NCBI GenBank assembly: GCA_017607445.1
Contig: JAEVHH010000007.1
Coordinates: 1,178,001-1,242,000 of the forward strand
Direction of reading: 5' to 3'
DNA from: Histoplasma ohiense
Lineage: Eukaryota > Ascomycota > Eurotiomycetes > Onygenales > Ajellomycetaceae
Length of the DNA: 64,000 bases
The notes under the pieces were generated by a model, which worked only from the letters and a program-made list of their open reading frames with translations, was not told the origin of the DNA and did not search any database. The position numbers and the translations under genes are program-made. Of this stretch, positions 34,968-45,079 are shown in pieces. Positions within the stretch are counted from its first letter, which is position 1; every line of letters starts with the position of its first letter.

Positions 34968-35708
34968 ATGCGCTTGTTATCCGTTGCCCTCCTTTCCTTG
35001 TCAATTCCACTAGCCCTCGCTGCAGATGGCTGCGCGAATGGACGCGGTGATTGCCCTGCCCACTCACCTAGTCCTCTTCCGTTACTCCCTACCCCAATAA
35101 GGGCTATATCCCCACGGGCAATAGCCGATGAAACGTACCCGTCAGCAGGTCTGGGGCCCCCACTAGCCGCGTCGGAACCTCCAGCGGCCGCCACCCCCCC
35201 TGCCTATCCCGCAAACCCTCCACCACCTGTCAACAGTCCGAAAGCTCCTCCTCCCCCTGCACCTCCGGCAGCGTCTTTCCCAACAGCCCCGCAACCGCCG
35301 CCAGAGTATGAGGTCCCGTCACACCAGCAAACTCCACCGCGTGGCGAAACCCCGTCTGGGTACGAAATGCCATCGCAGCCAGAAACTCCACCACAGCGCC
35401 AATCCCCTCCAGAGTACCATCTCCCATTACAGCAGCAGACACCACCGCAGCATGAATCCCCAGATTACGAAATCGAAATTCCATCACACCACGAAGCCCC
35501 GTCCTCTGAGTATGAGATGCCGGCACAGCATCACACTCCGCCGCAACACGAAAGCCCATCATCATCGGAATATGAGATGCCGTCACAGCACCAAACACCA
35601 CCGCAATCCGAACCCCAGCCAGACTATGAATCCGGGCCCTCGTATCGCCGCAGGGCTATCCGGACATTTAGACGCGTGCGTCGGGCGCGGGCTGCGGGGT
35701 ATCACTAA
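34968..35708 (+). CDS. Secreted proline-rich repeat protein
   Basis: 246 aa from an ATG whose first residues, MRLLSVALLSLSIPLALA, form a clear signal peptide; I chose this start over the ATG at 34413 because the upstream residues look non-coding. After a short ADGCANGRGDC segment with two Cys, the protein is Pro/Ala-rich and then has about seven imperfect repeats of 14-17 residues of the type EYEMPSQHQTPPQ (variants YEVPSHQQTPP, YHLPLQQQTPP, YEIEIPSHHEAP). It ends with a basic tail (SYRRRAIRTFRRVRRARAAG). Such proteins are usually cell-wall or secreted surface proteins; no GPI signal is seen. The basic, dibasic-rich tail could be a processing or wall-binding element. Function unknown. Confidence 0.75.
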   Translation: MRLLSVALLSLSIPLALAADGCANGRGDCPAHSPSPLPLLPTPIRAISPRAIADETYPSAGLGPPLAASEPPAAATPPAYPANPPPPVNSPKAPPPPAPPAASFPTAPQPPPEYEVPSHQQTPPRGETPSGYEMPSQPETPPQRQSPPEYHLPLQQQTPPQHESPDYEIEIPSHHEAPSSEYEMPAQHHTPPQHESPSSSEYEMPSQHQTPPQSEPQPDYESGPSYRRRAIRTFRRVRRARAAGYH

Positions 35709-36462
35709 TGTAAGTAGTAACCCAAATAATAGCAATAATGGAGCTTCCCCATTGCCTTTGAGGCTCCATCTCTACCAATTTTCCTCCATAGTTTTTCCCC
35801 CTTTATAGCGGACTGTTACGAGGAAATGGCTTGGCTAACCATACATACCCGCGATAATCTAGAGCCGGCGTATTAACCTCTCCTGTCTGTATGTTCGAGC
35901 ACATTCGGTTAGCGAAAGTGTCCTCTTTTCAAGATTCGCCTTCGCATTTGCAAGGATGGGTGGGAAACGGGTAGATTGGATTGGATTGGATTATATTATG
36001 AGTGAGTTTGGAGTTTCTAGGCTCTGGGCAAAACTACAAAACTAAGGGTGAAAAAAAAAAAAAAGGGTTCGAAAAAATTAAATCATATTTTTTATTTATA
36101 CCCCCTTTGGATAGGTCGTGTTTGTTTAATGGCGGTTATGGAGCGGATAGACTACTTACTCAACTTAAAAAAAAATTTCGGCATTTATTTATTCTTCAAG
36201 TGTTCTAGGCTGGGGATGGTTCTTTTAAAGCAGCGCTTCTATTCGATACATCAACCCTAATTATGCATCACTGCGTTTGATTCAGGGCCAGCTGGGGCAA
36301 ATTCAATTCAATAAGAACGGGGCGGATGAGGGAGGGAAAAAAAAAAAAAAAAAAAAAAAATTCAATAACTGCCACCTGATTCAAATATATTACATCCAGG
36401 CATGCATTGCATCCTCTCCAAACACACCCCACTGACATCCCGGCCGCAAGCACCCGCAACGC
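35709..36462. other. Convergent intergenic region with A-rich tracts
   Basis: No gene seen; contains A runs at 36049-36064 and a 24-bp A run at 36337-36360. Confidence 0.4.
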
Positions 36463-37627
36463 TCATAGTCGACTCTCCGCAACCGCGACTCCCTCGCCTG
36501 CCGCCCGCCGAATAAACTCCGCCACCTTCGCCGGCCGACTGATCATCGGCGAATGCCCCGCGTCCTCCAAGACTTCGATCCGTTCGCGCGCAATCCCCGC
36601 CCCAAACGTCATGCGAGTCTGCACCTTGAAGGGAACCGCGCCGTCGAGCTTGCACATGAGATATGAGCAAGGGTAGTGGCGGTAGGCGGGGTAGGTGAGT
36701 GGGGAGAAGAAAACGCTGTTTTTATATTGGTTAGGGTAAGGAAATGTTTCTTTTCTTTTCTTTTTCTTTTTTTTTTTTTTTTTTTAACTTTTGCTTTTGG
36801 AAAGGGGGCTTACGGGCGTGGTTGGAGTTTTAGCTTGGCGGACCAGTATTTCTGGGCGGAGGCCGGGAGGTCGTTGTAGAAGCGGCGGGGCCCGTCGAGG
36901 ATGCGGATGAGTTCGTCCTGGATTTCGCGGTTGGTTAGTGGTGGCTTTCATGGGTGGGAGATATGAGAAGACTGTGTGTGAGTGTGAGAGGGGGACCTAT
37001 GCATGCATGGATGAATGGGTGAAGCAATGAAAGAAATGAAAGAAATGAAATCCAAAAAAAAAAAAAAAAACAACATAGGATAGCATCCATTACCTTCAAT
37101 TCAAAGCCATCCCATTCTGTGCGCTCAGGTGTCCACAGGCCCTTCCCCACTGGCATAACCATCCCAACAATGAATGCCAGATGCACAATCCTGCCACGGC
37201 GTGAGATGTACTTCGCAGGCACTACAGCATCGCTATCGCCATCACCCCTGTGTGCATGTTTTGTGTCTAGATCCCCTTTCACAGCACTGGAATCAGATGC
37301 AGCCCAGCCATCACCACCATCTCCGCCATGAGCACAACCCTTCATCTCATCATGGAACACCTTCAGCGCCTCGCACCCGGCAATCGCAGCATACGAGTGC
37401 ATAACCACGACAGCATCCTTGCCACACTCCAGGACAGCCTCGACGCTGCTTCTAATGGCATCCACATCGCAGGAGAAGTCGGGCGCGGCGGGTGCCATGC
37501 CTGGCGACTTGAGCAGGACTGGATAGACAGAGTAGCCGGCCTTCTCGAGAAGCGGCATCACGAACGTCCAGACGGAGGGAGATTGCCAGCCGCCGTGGAC
37601 TAAGAGGATTGTTGGCTTGGTTGACAT
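36463..37627 (-). CDS. Alpha/beta hydrolase, three exons
   Basis: Model: complement(join(36463..36715,36814..36944,37094..37627)), 305 aa. Junctions read WDGFELK-PPLTNREIQDEL and KLKLQPR-P-VFFSPLTYPAYR, both in phase with GT-AG introns of 149 and 98 nt. The start MSTKPTILLVHGGWQSPSVW carries the oxyanion HGGW. The nucleophile is Ser78 in VVVMHSYAAIAG (usual GHSYGG, so the flanking Gly are altered). The C-terminal EVLEDAGHSPM supplies His276. It resembles fungal hydrolases related to salicylate-esterase/AB_hydrolase_6 proteins; the substrate is unknown. A low-complexity Gly/Asp/Ser insertion lies at about 98-131. Both introns hold long homopolymer runs: A17 (plus) at 37054-37070 and T19 at 36767-36785. 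Confidence 0.85.
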
Positions 37628-39127
37628 TGCTGACTGGGTTGAGAGGACTGTGGTGGGTGGTTTTTGTGTGTTGCTGATGGGACTATTCGAGAGATGAGCT
37701 CCAGAGGATGGCTATGACTGCTGGTGCATGAAAATGGGGAGGAATTGGAGGAATCGAGGTTTTTCTATAGCTGATACTGCAGATGCCTATACCTGGAGCA
37801 TGAACATCCGCGGCTTATTCGATCAACTTTTACCGCGGGTTCATGGTGGAAAGGTGAAGCGGCTGAGTGGTTTATTTATATCAAGATATTGACCTGAAAC
37901 CCTTTCCCCGGGTTGATATTCGTGTGATATGCGAGACATGCAGCAACGACGAATAACACAGACAAAAGACGTGAATTCGAACAGAGAAACCTTGGGACCT
38001 TGAGGATCCCTTTGTCTATCTCTCTTTGTCTACCTCTCTCTCTTGCATTGCAGAGGCCCAACGACACCCAATAATAGAGGGGAAAAAACCGTTCTTTTCA
38101 GAAGGAAATCTAATTTGTCTTCAACTTCAACCCAGAAAAGCTTGCCGGAGAAAGGATGTCTTTTCATCCCCAATACAAGGATCTAACAAGGGCTTGTGGG
38201 CCGGACAACAGGTGCGTATTCCGCTCCTTGCAACACTGGCCGTGCATGCTGCGAATGCCGGAATTAAACAAAAGGGGGTATTATTGGGAAGGGATCATAA
38301 AGCGATGGGTTTGTCTGATGAGCTCTCTTTCATCCATTGACCTCAGACCACGCACGGGTAAGTCATTGTTGAGGATATATTATATTTGGTTTAAGCACCG
38401 ACATGGTTTTGTAGACAACCTTAACTTCAACTACTAGCTCTGACATCCGTTGAAGTTTATGTACTGTGTAAGTTTGTGATTAGCAAAGGACGTTAAAAGT
38501 CGACTGCCTCAACGCTCGCGGCTCACGGCCGAGTTGCGGATGGCTCAACAGGACTCCTAAAATACACATTCCATCTATCATTATTTATGCGTATGAGACC
38601 GTTGCAGTTTCTGGGGTATTGCCATCACGTTGACCGCGGGGTACTGCAGAGATATCTAGACCCAGTTGAGCAACCCTTACGGTTCTTGGTGCAGGTTGGT
38701 GCTAGCCGATGCAATTTCACAGCAGCCAACATAGTTCCCAGCTGAATGTGCGAGGCTTCAGTCTTTACGGGCATTGCTATCGCGGAATCCGTTGTACATA
38801 CGTTGGGCAAAGAAATGATGTTGGTATCATGGACAACATAATCATTGCTCTAAGAACCAGTCAAATGCTCAGGAGATGTAAGATCTAGTAATTCGGAACA
38901 GCAGGGGGACCCTTGGTGCACCTTACCAAGCGTTGGATTTGAGGACGTCGATACGTGGATCGGCCCGCTACGAACGCGTGTAATGGGGAGGGGGGGGTAG
39001 ACGAATACCAGGCATTTCTTACTCAGACACAATCCGTGAAGAGAGGTTCGGAATTTGAAGCTATGGCAGAGGAAAGGCTGGTCCTTGACAAAACAAAAAT
39101 AAGTAAAGGTAGTGGAAACCGTCGAAC
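37628..39127. other. Intergenic, no gene supported
   Basis: Contains the hydrolase promoter. Short frames at 38026-38340 and 38156-38437 lack any recognisable feature. Confidence 0.35.
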
Positions 39128-39769
39128 ATGAAGCCCATCGCTGATAAGAAGTGCGTGTACATAGGACTCGAAGCGTTGGACAAGGCATTGGGAGGAAATG
39201 AATTGATATATGCCTTTTCTCCTATTACGATGATATCCCCAGGCGGCTATCTCGCAGTTTCATACTTCCAAAATCGCGCGATGACCGAAGATATTGATGT
39301 TATAATCGATCCAGAGTATGCTTCTGATGAGGAACTGCTCCGTTTGATGCACACCGTCATGGCTGAGGTGGGGAGAGATTTGAACTTTGGAGAACATTGG
39401 ATAAATGATTCAGTTGCTCTATTTCTCACTCAGCCTGCTCGCAAATCCCTTTTTAGCGATGCTGAGAAACAAAATATTGTTCTCTGGTCTGGTGAACATT
39501 TACGGGTACTGGCAGCGCCATTGGAGTGGGGCTTGGAGACAAAGCTCCGGCGTCTCTCCACCAAGCCCCATCATCACAAAATTGCCACTGATACTGAAGA
39601 TGTCGTGGTTATTCTGAATACCCCGATAAATCGAAACAATGGACCACTAGAAAGGGATGCCATTCAAAGGTTGAACAGAAATGGTTTTGATATTGTCATC
39701 TCTGACCGCGTTTTGGATCAGGTCGCAGAGGTATATGGAGAACGGTATGGGAACAATCCCTTTTGCTGA
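39128..39769 (+). CDS. Nucleotidyltransferase-fold protein of unknown role
   Basis: Single exon, 213 aa. ITMISPGGYLAVSYFQNR followed by MTEDIDVIIDPEY gives the GG (39-40) plus D-x-D (55, 57) signature of a polymerase-beta-like nucleotidyltransferase of the DUF6036/AbiEii type. Further on, QNIVLWSGEHLRVLAAPLEW and LETKLRRLSTK match the conserved 'P.EWALE.KLRR' region I recall from fungal members. The C terminus (NRNGFDIVISDRVLDQVAEV, YGERYG) is also typical. No toxin or antitoxin partner is next to it. In fungi these proteins are mostly uncharacterised; catalysis is inferred from the motif only. It converges on the gene at 40045. Confidence 0.7.
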   Translation: MKPIADKKCVYIGLEALDKALGGNELIYAFSPITMISPGGYLAVSYFQNRAMTEDIDVIIDPEYASDEELLRLMHTVMAEVGRDLNFGEHWINDSVALFLTQPARKSLFSDAEKQNIVLWSGEHLRVLAAPLEWGLETKLRRLSTKPHHHKIATDTEDVVVILNTPINRNNGPLERDAIQRLNRNGFDIVISDRVLDQVAEVYGERYGNNPFC

Positions 39770-40044
39770 GTGACTGTTTGGACCAAGAACTAATATGTGG
39801 AACACGAGTGGCTGCTTTGATTGTGGAATGTTAATGCTCAGGCATGTTTTGGAACGGTTGTTTCTAATGTTTTTACGTATGATATATGCTAGCCTCGAAA
39901 CGTCGTGAGGCTGGAATGAAGACCGACAAAACGTTTTTTTTTTCTGGTTCAATTTCCCACTGCTCAGATACCCCATGTGAATTCGAATATTTTGTATCGA
40001 TAATAGGTAGGGCTGGAAGAACGAACAACCGTGAAGGCGACGGA

Positions 40045-40833
40045 TTATATCCTCCAAAACCTTTCCTCGGTAGCAACTATATTTCTCTTAGCGAAAATCT
40101 CGCTCTCTGCTTCCTCGTGGAGAACAAGTCTCCCTTCCGAATCAAGCATCCTCGCAGGCATAACGTCTCGTAGATAGTCCTTATCAATAGGGAGTACATG
40201 CTTTGTCCATTCTGGTCCAGCCACTGAAGTGTATGGTGCGTACGGATTATTCACACCATCCCAATCCCCAGGAGGAACATTCTTTCTATCCCTTCGCATC
40301 CCAATGCTGAGCTTGAAATTGAAAGCTTCAGGCATGGACTCGACAATGCAGGCAAGAATCGCATAGCGGATAGGGTCTGGATCTTGTGGATCAGGGATAC
40401 AGTCCAGTTCCCAAGCAGGCCCACTCTGATACCAGAAATATTCAACTTCATACCCAATCGCCACGATCATGCTCTCTCCAGCCATTGTCGCCTCGTACAT
40501 GCGGTAAAGAGAGCGCAGTGGAGTATCGTGCGAGCGCCAGAGGGGTATTGCCTGTAAATTCTTCAAGTCCCCTTCACATCGTCGTGTCCAGCAAAGTGAT
40601 GGGTTATCAACCAGGCGCAGGGGAGGAAGAGGCTCGGGAATTGGATATGACCATGAAGTCAAAGAGGCGGGTAGAAAAAGACGCAGCAGAGCAAGGTACG
40701 GCCGCTTGTTGTGATGGCGGAGTCGTTTAATGCTGCCTCGAAGCTTCAACGGGCTCTCCTTCGCTCGCCACACATACCACTTCCGTTTCCACCAGCTTAT
40801 CTTGGGGCGGGGACGTTTCGGACGAGACGTCAT
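40045..40833 (-). CDS. Unrecognised 262-aa protein
   Basis: A single long frame with normal codon use. It has a very basic N terminus (SRPKRPRPKISWWKRKWYVW), a Leu-rich stretch, and a globular C-terminal half with many Trp, Tyr and Pro (GYEVEYFWYQSGPAWELDCI, PPGDWDGVNNPYAPYTS, GPEWTKHVLPIDKDYLRDVM). No signal peptide or membrane segment is clear. The family was not recognised. It faces the molybdate transporter gene divergently. Confidence 0.6.
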   Translation of the reverse strand: MTSRPKRPRPKISWWKRKWYVWRAKESPLKLRGSIKRLRHHNKRPYLALLRLFLPASLTSWSYPIPEPLPPLRLVDNPSLCWTRRCEGDLKNLQAIPLWRSHDTPLRSLYRMYEATMAGESMIVAIGYEVEYFWYQSGPAWELDCIPDPQDPDPIRYAILACIVESMPEAFNFKLSIGMRRDRKNVPPGDWDGVNNPYAPYTSVAGPEWTKHVLPIDKDYLRDVMPARMLDSEGRLVLHEEAESEIFAKRNIVATEERFWRI

Positions 40834-41262
40834 GGTGTCATGGCGTCATGGCGTCACAGCTGCTGGATCTTCCCCATTCGGCCTGTTGGGGGTGTTTGCA
40901 GGTAAACAGTGGATAGTAGATCGCAAGAGAGTGTGTTGGGGCTGGCAGTGCGGGTCACATGAACACGCCCAAAACATCGGAAATAGCCCTAATCAACTCC
41001 ATATTTGAGTTATTGTTGTTATAGATCTACGGCGGAGGAAGCCCTGAACTCCAGCCAAACGGATCATTCCACATCCGCCGTGTATTAATAACCAGCTTCC
41101 AGCCGAATACATATATCTTGACATTCCACGACGCACAGCCCTGACCAACCTCATCGACATCTCCTCCATGCTGGCCCTCCAGACCCCTTCTCACTCCAAC
41201 AAACCACCTCTTCTTCCCCCTCACTAGCCGCTAATAAGGGACAAACAAATTAAACCGCCAAC
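40834..41262. promoter_or_regulatory. Divergent region before the MOT1-type gene
   Basis: 429 bp between divergent start codons; contains a GTCATGGCGTCATGGCGTCAC triplet of GGCGTCA-like units (40830-40858). No clear TATA box. Confidence 0.35.
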
Positions 41263-42627
41263 ATGCCCTTCCCCTTCGGCCTTCAGCGGCCAAAACTGGC
41301 CCACTCCCGTCACAACTTCCAAACCCTTCGCAATAATCCCCTTGCTGAGCTCTCCGGCGCCCTGGGCGACCTGGGCACCTTCCTCCCCCTCCTCACCGCC
41401 CTCACCATAAACCACAGCGTCTCCCTGCCCGCAACCCTGATTTTCTCCGGCCTCTACAACATCCTCACTGGCCTGTTCTTCGGAATCCCCTTGCCTGTGC
41501 AGCCCATGAAAGCCATTGCCGCCGTGGCCATCGCCAAACATTTCTCCCCCGGCGAGATCGCGGCTGCGGGCATCTTCGTCGGCGCCTGCATCCTCCTCTT
41601 CAGCGTCACGGGCCTGCTGAAGTGGTTTGCGCGCGTGGTGCCGACACCCGTCGTCAAGGGGATCCAGGTGGGCGCGGGCCTGTCGTTGGTCATCTCTGCG
41701 GGTGCGAGTTTGAAGACCCAGCTGACCTGGACGGGGCCGAGCTGGGGGGACAATTATATCTGGATGCTTGTGGCGTTTGTGGGGCTGGCGTTGACGGGGA
41801 TCTATCGGCGTGTTCCGTATGCGCTTGTGGTGTTTGTGGTCGGGCTTGTCTTTGGGTTCGTGCTGTTAGGGGCCTCTTCGTCACATGGTGGGAGACTGCC
41901 GTCCTTTGGCATTTGGAAGCCTGGTGTTTTTACGCCCGTAAGCAATGAGTGGAGAGTTGGTATTGTTGATGCTGGCATTGGCCAGATCCCATTGACGACG
42001 CTCAACTCGATCGTTGCGGTTGTGTATCTGGCTGGTGATCTGTTGCCAGAGGTGCAGACGCCGTCGACGACAGCAATCGGGTTCAGCGTTGCTGGCATGA
42101 ATCTGCTCGGCTGTTGGTTTGGCGCGATGCCAGTGTGCCATGGCTCTGGTGGGCTAGCAGCTCAGTATCGATTTGGCGCCCGGAGCGGGGCGAGTATCAT
42201 TCTCCTCGGCACCTTCAAGTTAATTGTAGGCCTTTTTTTCGGAAACACCCTGGTTGGCCTGCTGCAGCGGTTTCCCATATCTTTCCTGGGCGTGATGGTC
42301 ATTGCGGCTGGGCTTGAGCTAGCGAGTGTGGGCGAGAGCTTGAATACGGCCCGCGCATGGGATTTGACCAAACACCCGGGTTCCGGGAATGCGTCTGGGT
42401 TAGGGCGGTCCGGGAGCGGTCTGAGCGACGCTGAGAAGAAGCAGAGATGGACGGTCATGATGGTCACGGTGGGGATGCTGGTCGCGTTTAAGAACGATGG
42501 GATTGGTTTCCTTGCTGGAATGGTTTGTCACTGGACATACAGTCTTCCGGCATTGATTGAAAAAGTCAAGAGGAAGTATGGAGAGGGCAGAATTAGACTA
42601 CCGGGCACTGGAAGGAGTGCTGCCTGA
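41263..42627 (+). CDS. MOT1-type molybdate transporter
   Basis: Single exon, 454 aa, about ten membrane segments. Family hallmarks: AELSGALGDLGTFLPLLTAL (about 28-47), the PVQPMKAIAAVAIA motif (about 78-91), and in the second half LLGCWFGAMPVCHGSGGLAA with QYRFGARSGASIILLG. These are signature elements of the MOT1 branch of the SulP superfamily, which imports molybdate for the molybdenum cofactor (nitrate reductase, xanthine dehydrogenase). The start is the first Met and gives a typical short cytosolic N terminus (MPFPFGLQRPKLAHS). A GGCAT tandem (42632-42655) lies just after the stop. Confidence 0.9.
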   Translation: MPFPFGLQRPKLAHSRHNFQTLRNNPLAELSGALGDLGTFLPLLTALTINHSVSLPATLIFSGLYNILTGLFFGIPLPVQPMKAIAAVAIAKHFSPGEIAAAGIFVGACILLFSVTGLLKWFARVVPTPVVKGIQVGAGLSLVISAGASLKTQLTWTGPSWGDNYIWMLVAFVGLALTGIYRRVPYALVVFVVGLVFGFVLLGASSSHGGRLPSFGIWKPGVFTPVSNEWRVGIVDAGIGQIPLTTLNSIVAVVYLAGDLLPEVQTPSTTAIGFSVAGMNLLGCWFGAMPVCHGSGGLAAQYRFGARSGASIILLGTFKLIVGLFFGNTLVGLLQRFPISFLGVMVIAAGLELASVGESLNTARAWDLTKHPGSGNASGLGRSGSGLSDAEKKQRWTVMMVTVGMLVAFKNDGIGFLAGMVCHWTYSLPALIEKVKRKYGEGRIRLPGTGRSAA

Positions 42628-43293
42628 TATGATATGGCATGGCATGGCATGGCATGTCAAGTCAGGACTCGGGGCAGCGAAGTAGAGCCCCCTTGAATCA
42701 TGAACTAACGATACCATAAATTGCGATCTATCTCGGAATCTCGAAGGTAATGATTTTGTGGACTACATTATTCCTCTGATGATGGGATGGAATGGGATGG
42801 GGATGGATGTGCTATGGCGTCAGCTATCGCCCAGGTTTCCTTATATATATGTTTTATGATGAGAGACCCTTATTTTGAGTAGCCCGGTATAATTTTTCGG
42901 TCTGCCCCTTCAGTACACAGTGATTGGGTTTATAGCGCATTCTGGCTTTCGGGATACCCCTGGATATATAGCTAGGGATTGAGAAAACGGGAATATATCG
43001 TCTCTATCAAGCGAATGTGCCCTCCTCTATCTCAACATCCTCCATCGCAGGACCCCTCCCAGTTGCACTCTCTTTACAACTGTATTCTGTAGTTAACTAA
43101 GTTTCCCGGATCAGATTAGATAAGATCCTAGCCCTAACTCCGTTTCTCATCCAACGCTCCAACTGCAACAACTGGAACAACTCCAACAACTTCGGCTTCA
43201 GGTCCGCCAAGGAGCTACCCCCAGAGCTACCCCGGACTATATCGCCAGCTGCCATATGAGCCAGCATCATCATTCCTAGCACACCCCCACAGC
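42628..43293. promoter_or_regulatory. Intergenic, MOT1 3' end and PhyH promoter
   Basis: Contains GGCAT tandem units at 42632-42655 and GGGATGGAAT-type units at 42783-42810. No gene seen. Confidence 0.4.
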
Positions 43294-44418
43294 ATGCCGC
43301 AACAAGGCCCTTGGCCATCGTCCAACATGCCCACTGCTACCCCTACCCCATCCCCTCCACCCTCTTCCATTCCCGGCCTCACACCTTTCCAGCTGGCCTC
43401 GTTCCGCCAGAATGGCTACCTGGTAATCCCCAACTTCCTCAGTGGCAGCGAAGTCTCCTCCCTCCTCCAAACCACCCACGCCCTCCTCGACGGCTTCCCT
43501 CTCGCCTCGCACCCGCTAACCTGCTTCACGACTGGCGACGAGTCCGATGACGACACAAGCTACAGCACCAACAACGCCAAGGCAAAACACATCGGCGACC
43601 AATACTTCCTCACCTCCGGCAACAAAATCCATTTCTTCTTCGAGCCGGACGCCTTCATCCCCGACTCCTCCCCGCCAGAGCTGCGCAAGCCAAAGGCCCT
43701 CTCCATCAATAAAATCGGCCATGCCCTCCACGTCCTTTCCCCGCCCTTTGCTCAGGCCACCGTGCCCTCCACGCCCGCCACCGCTGACTCGCACAATGGT
43801 ATAAGCACAGGGGCCCGTAACGCCGCCATCGCCCGCGACCTGGGCTTCCGCGACCCGCGCGTCCTGCAGTCCATGGTCATCTGCAAGCAGCCCGGCATCG
43901 GCGCGGCCGTGCACCCGCACAAGGACAGCGAGTTCCTGTACACAGACCCGCCGAGCGCCGTTGGGTGGTGGGTGGCGCTGCAGGATGCCGGGGAGGGGAA
44001 TGGGGCGTTGGGGGTGTGGAGGGGCAGTCATCGACGGGGTAACATCCAGCGCAGGCTTGTGCGGTGTATTGGCGGCGAAGCGGACGGAGGCACGGAGTTT
44101 GTGAAATGGGACGGCCCTGGGCTGGCGGCTGAGTTGGCTGCGGAGGCTTGTGATGGTCAACATCATGGGAGTGGGGACGAGGAGCCGTATGAACCCCGGG
44201 ACGAGGATTTCGAGCTGCTGGAGGTCCAAGCTGGGTCGTTGGTGCTCATTCATGGGAATGTGTTGCATCAGAGTGAGCGGAATACCAGCGACAGGAGCCG
44301 GTTTGCGTATACGTTTCATGTCATTGAGGGGGCAGAGGGGTGGAAGTATGATGAGCGGAATTGGTTGCAACCTGAGCCTGGGGAAGGGTTTACGAGGCTC
44401 TTTGCGAAGGTGTATTAA
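43294..44418 (+). CDS. PhyH-type Fe(II)/2-oxoglutarate dioxygenase
   Basis: Single exon, 374 aa, resembling PHYHD1. FRQNGYLVIPNFLSGSEVSS (about 37-56) is the typical PhyH start. The iron site is H209-x-D211 in VHPHKDSEFLYTDPP and H325 in HGNVLHQSERN; R336 in RSRFAYTFH should bind 2-oxoglutarate. GWWVALQDA..NGALGVWRGSH is the usual core. The substrate is unknown; PHYHD1-like enzymes are distinct from peroxisomal phytanoyl-CoA hydroxylase and no PTS is evident. An in-frame Met at residue 12 is an alternative start. Confidence 0.88.
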   Translation: MPQQGPWPSSNMPTATPTPSPPPSSIPGLTPFQLASFRQNGYLVIPNFLSGSEVSSLLQTTHALLDGFPLASHPLTCFTTGDESDDDTSYSTNNAKAKHIGDQYFLTSGNKIHFFFEPDAFIPDSSPPELRKPKALSINKIGHALHVLSPPFAQATVPSTPATADSHNGISTGARNAAIARDLGFRDPRVLQSMVICKQPGIGAAVHPHKDSEFLYTDPPSAVGWWVALQDAGEGNGALGVWRGSHRRGNIQRRLVRCIGGEADGGTEFVKWDGPGLAAELAAEACDGQHHGSGDEEPYEPRDEDFELLEVQAGSLVLIHGNVLHQSERNTSDRSRFAYTFHVIEGAEGWKYDERNWLQPEPGEGFTRLFAKVY

Positions 44419-45079
44419 GTAACGGGAAATACGGCAGATGGGTCTACGGCTGTTGGTCGTTGATTGCAGCGGAGGAGAGCAAGTGATTTGTGGGTGCTGA
44501 GTTCCGTGAGTTCCCTTATCAATGTTTTCATTGCGGATATACTATATTGTCAGCGGCATGCCCGGATTGTGTTGTTTCGATGTACGTTGCAAGCAGGCAT
44601 TTTTGGGGAGACATGGGAAATGTGTCAACCACAGTTGAGGAAGCAAGTGACGGTGATTTATATGAATGTCGATGTGTATGATATTCATTTGTCAATGTTT
44701 TCGTCTCTGATATATGTCTCTTTGTTTTGGGCACTCCTTTGTAGGGACCTTGGAGGTGGATTTCTTTTAACGACCGTTGCAGCCCTCTATGAATTTAAGA
44801 TAAACAAGGCCTCACTTCCCCAGCTATGCTATTCTGAATCTATACTATGAACACGGTTACACAGTTGCTTTTATCCCTCCTTTTTCACTCAGCGGTATCG
44901 CTAAAAACGGTGAAAAAAAGAAAATATCCATGCACTCAGAGGAAACGAAGACGTCCCACGAGGAAATGAAAAAACAAAATACTCCTGAACACCTACCTCC
45001 CATAACTCTCCAAGATGGGAGGGATATTCTCGGGAAGTCAGACAATACACGAAGAGCACAAGGCAAAAAACCAGGTTTT
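44419..45079. other. Convergent intergenic region
   Basis: Between the stops of the PhyH gene and UTP15. A 128-codon plus frame at 44464 has no motif. No gene supported. Confidence 0.4.

Noticed and set aside
43516..44370. 284-codon minus frame
   Set aside because: Antisense of the PhyH gene; low-complexity reading.
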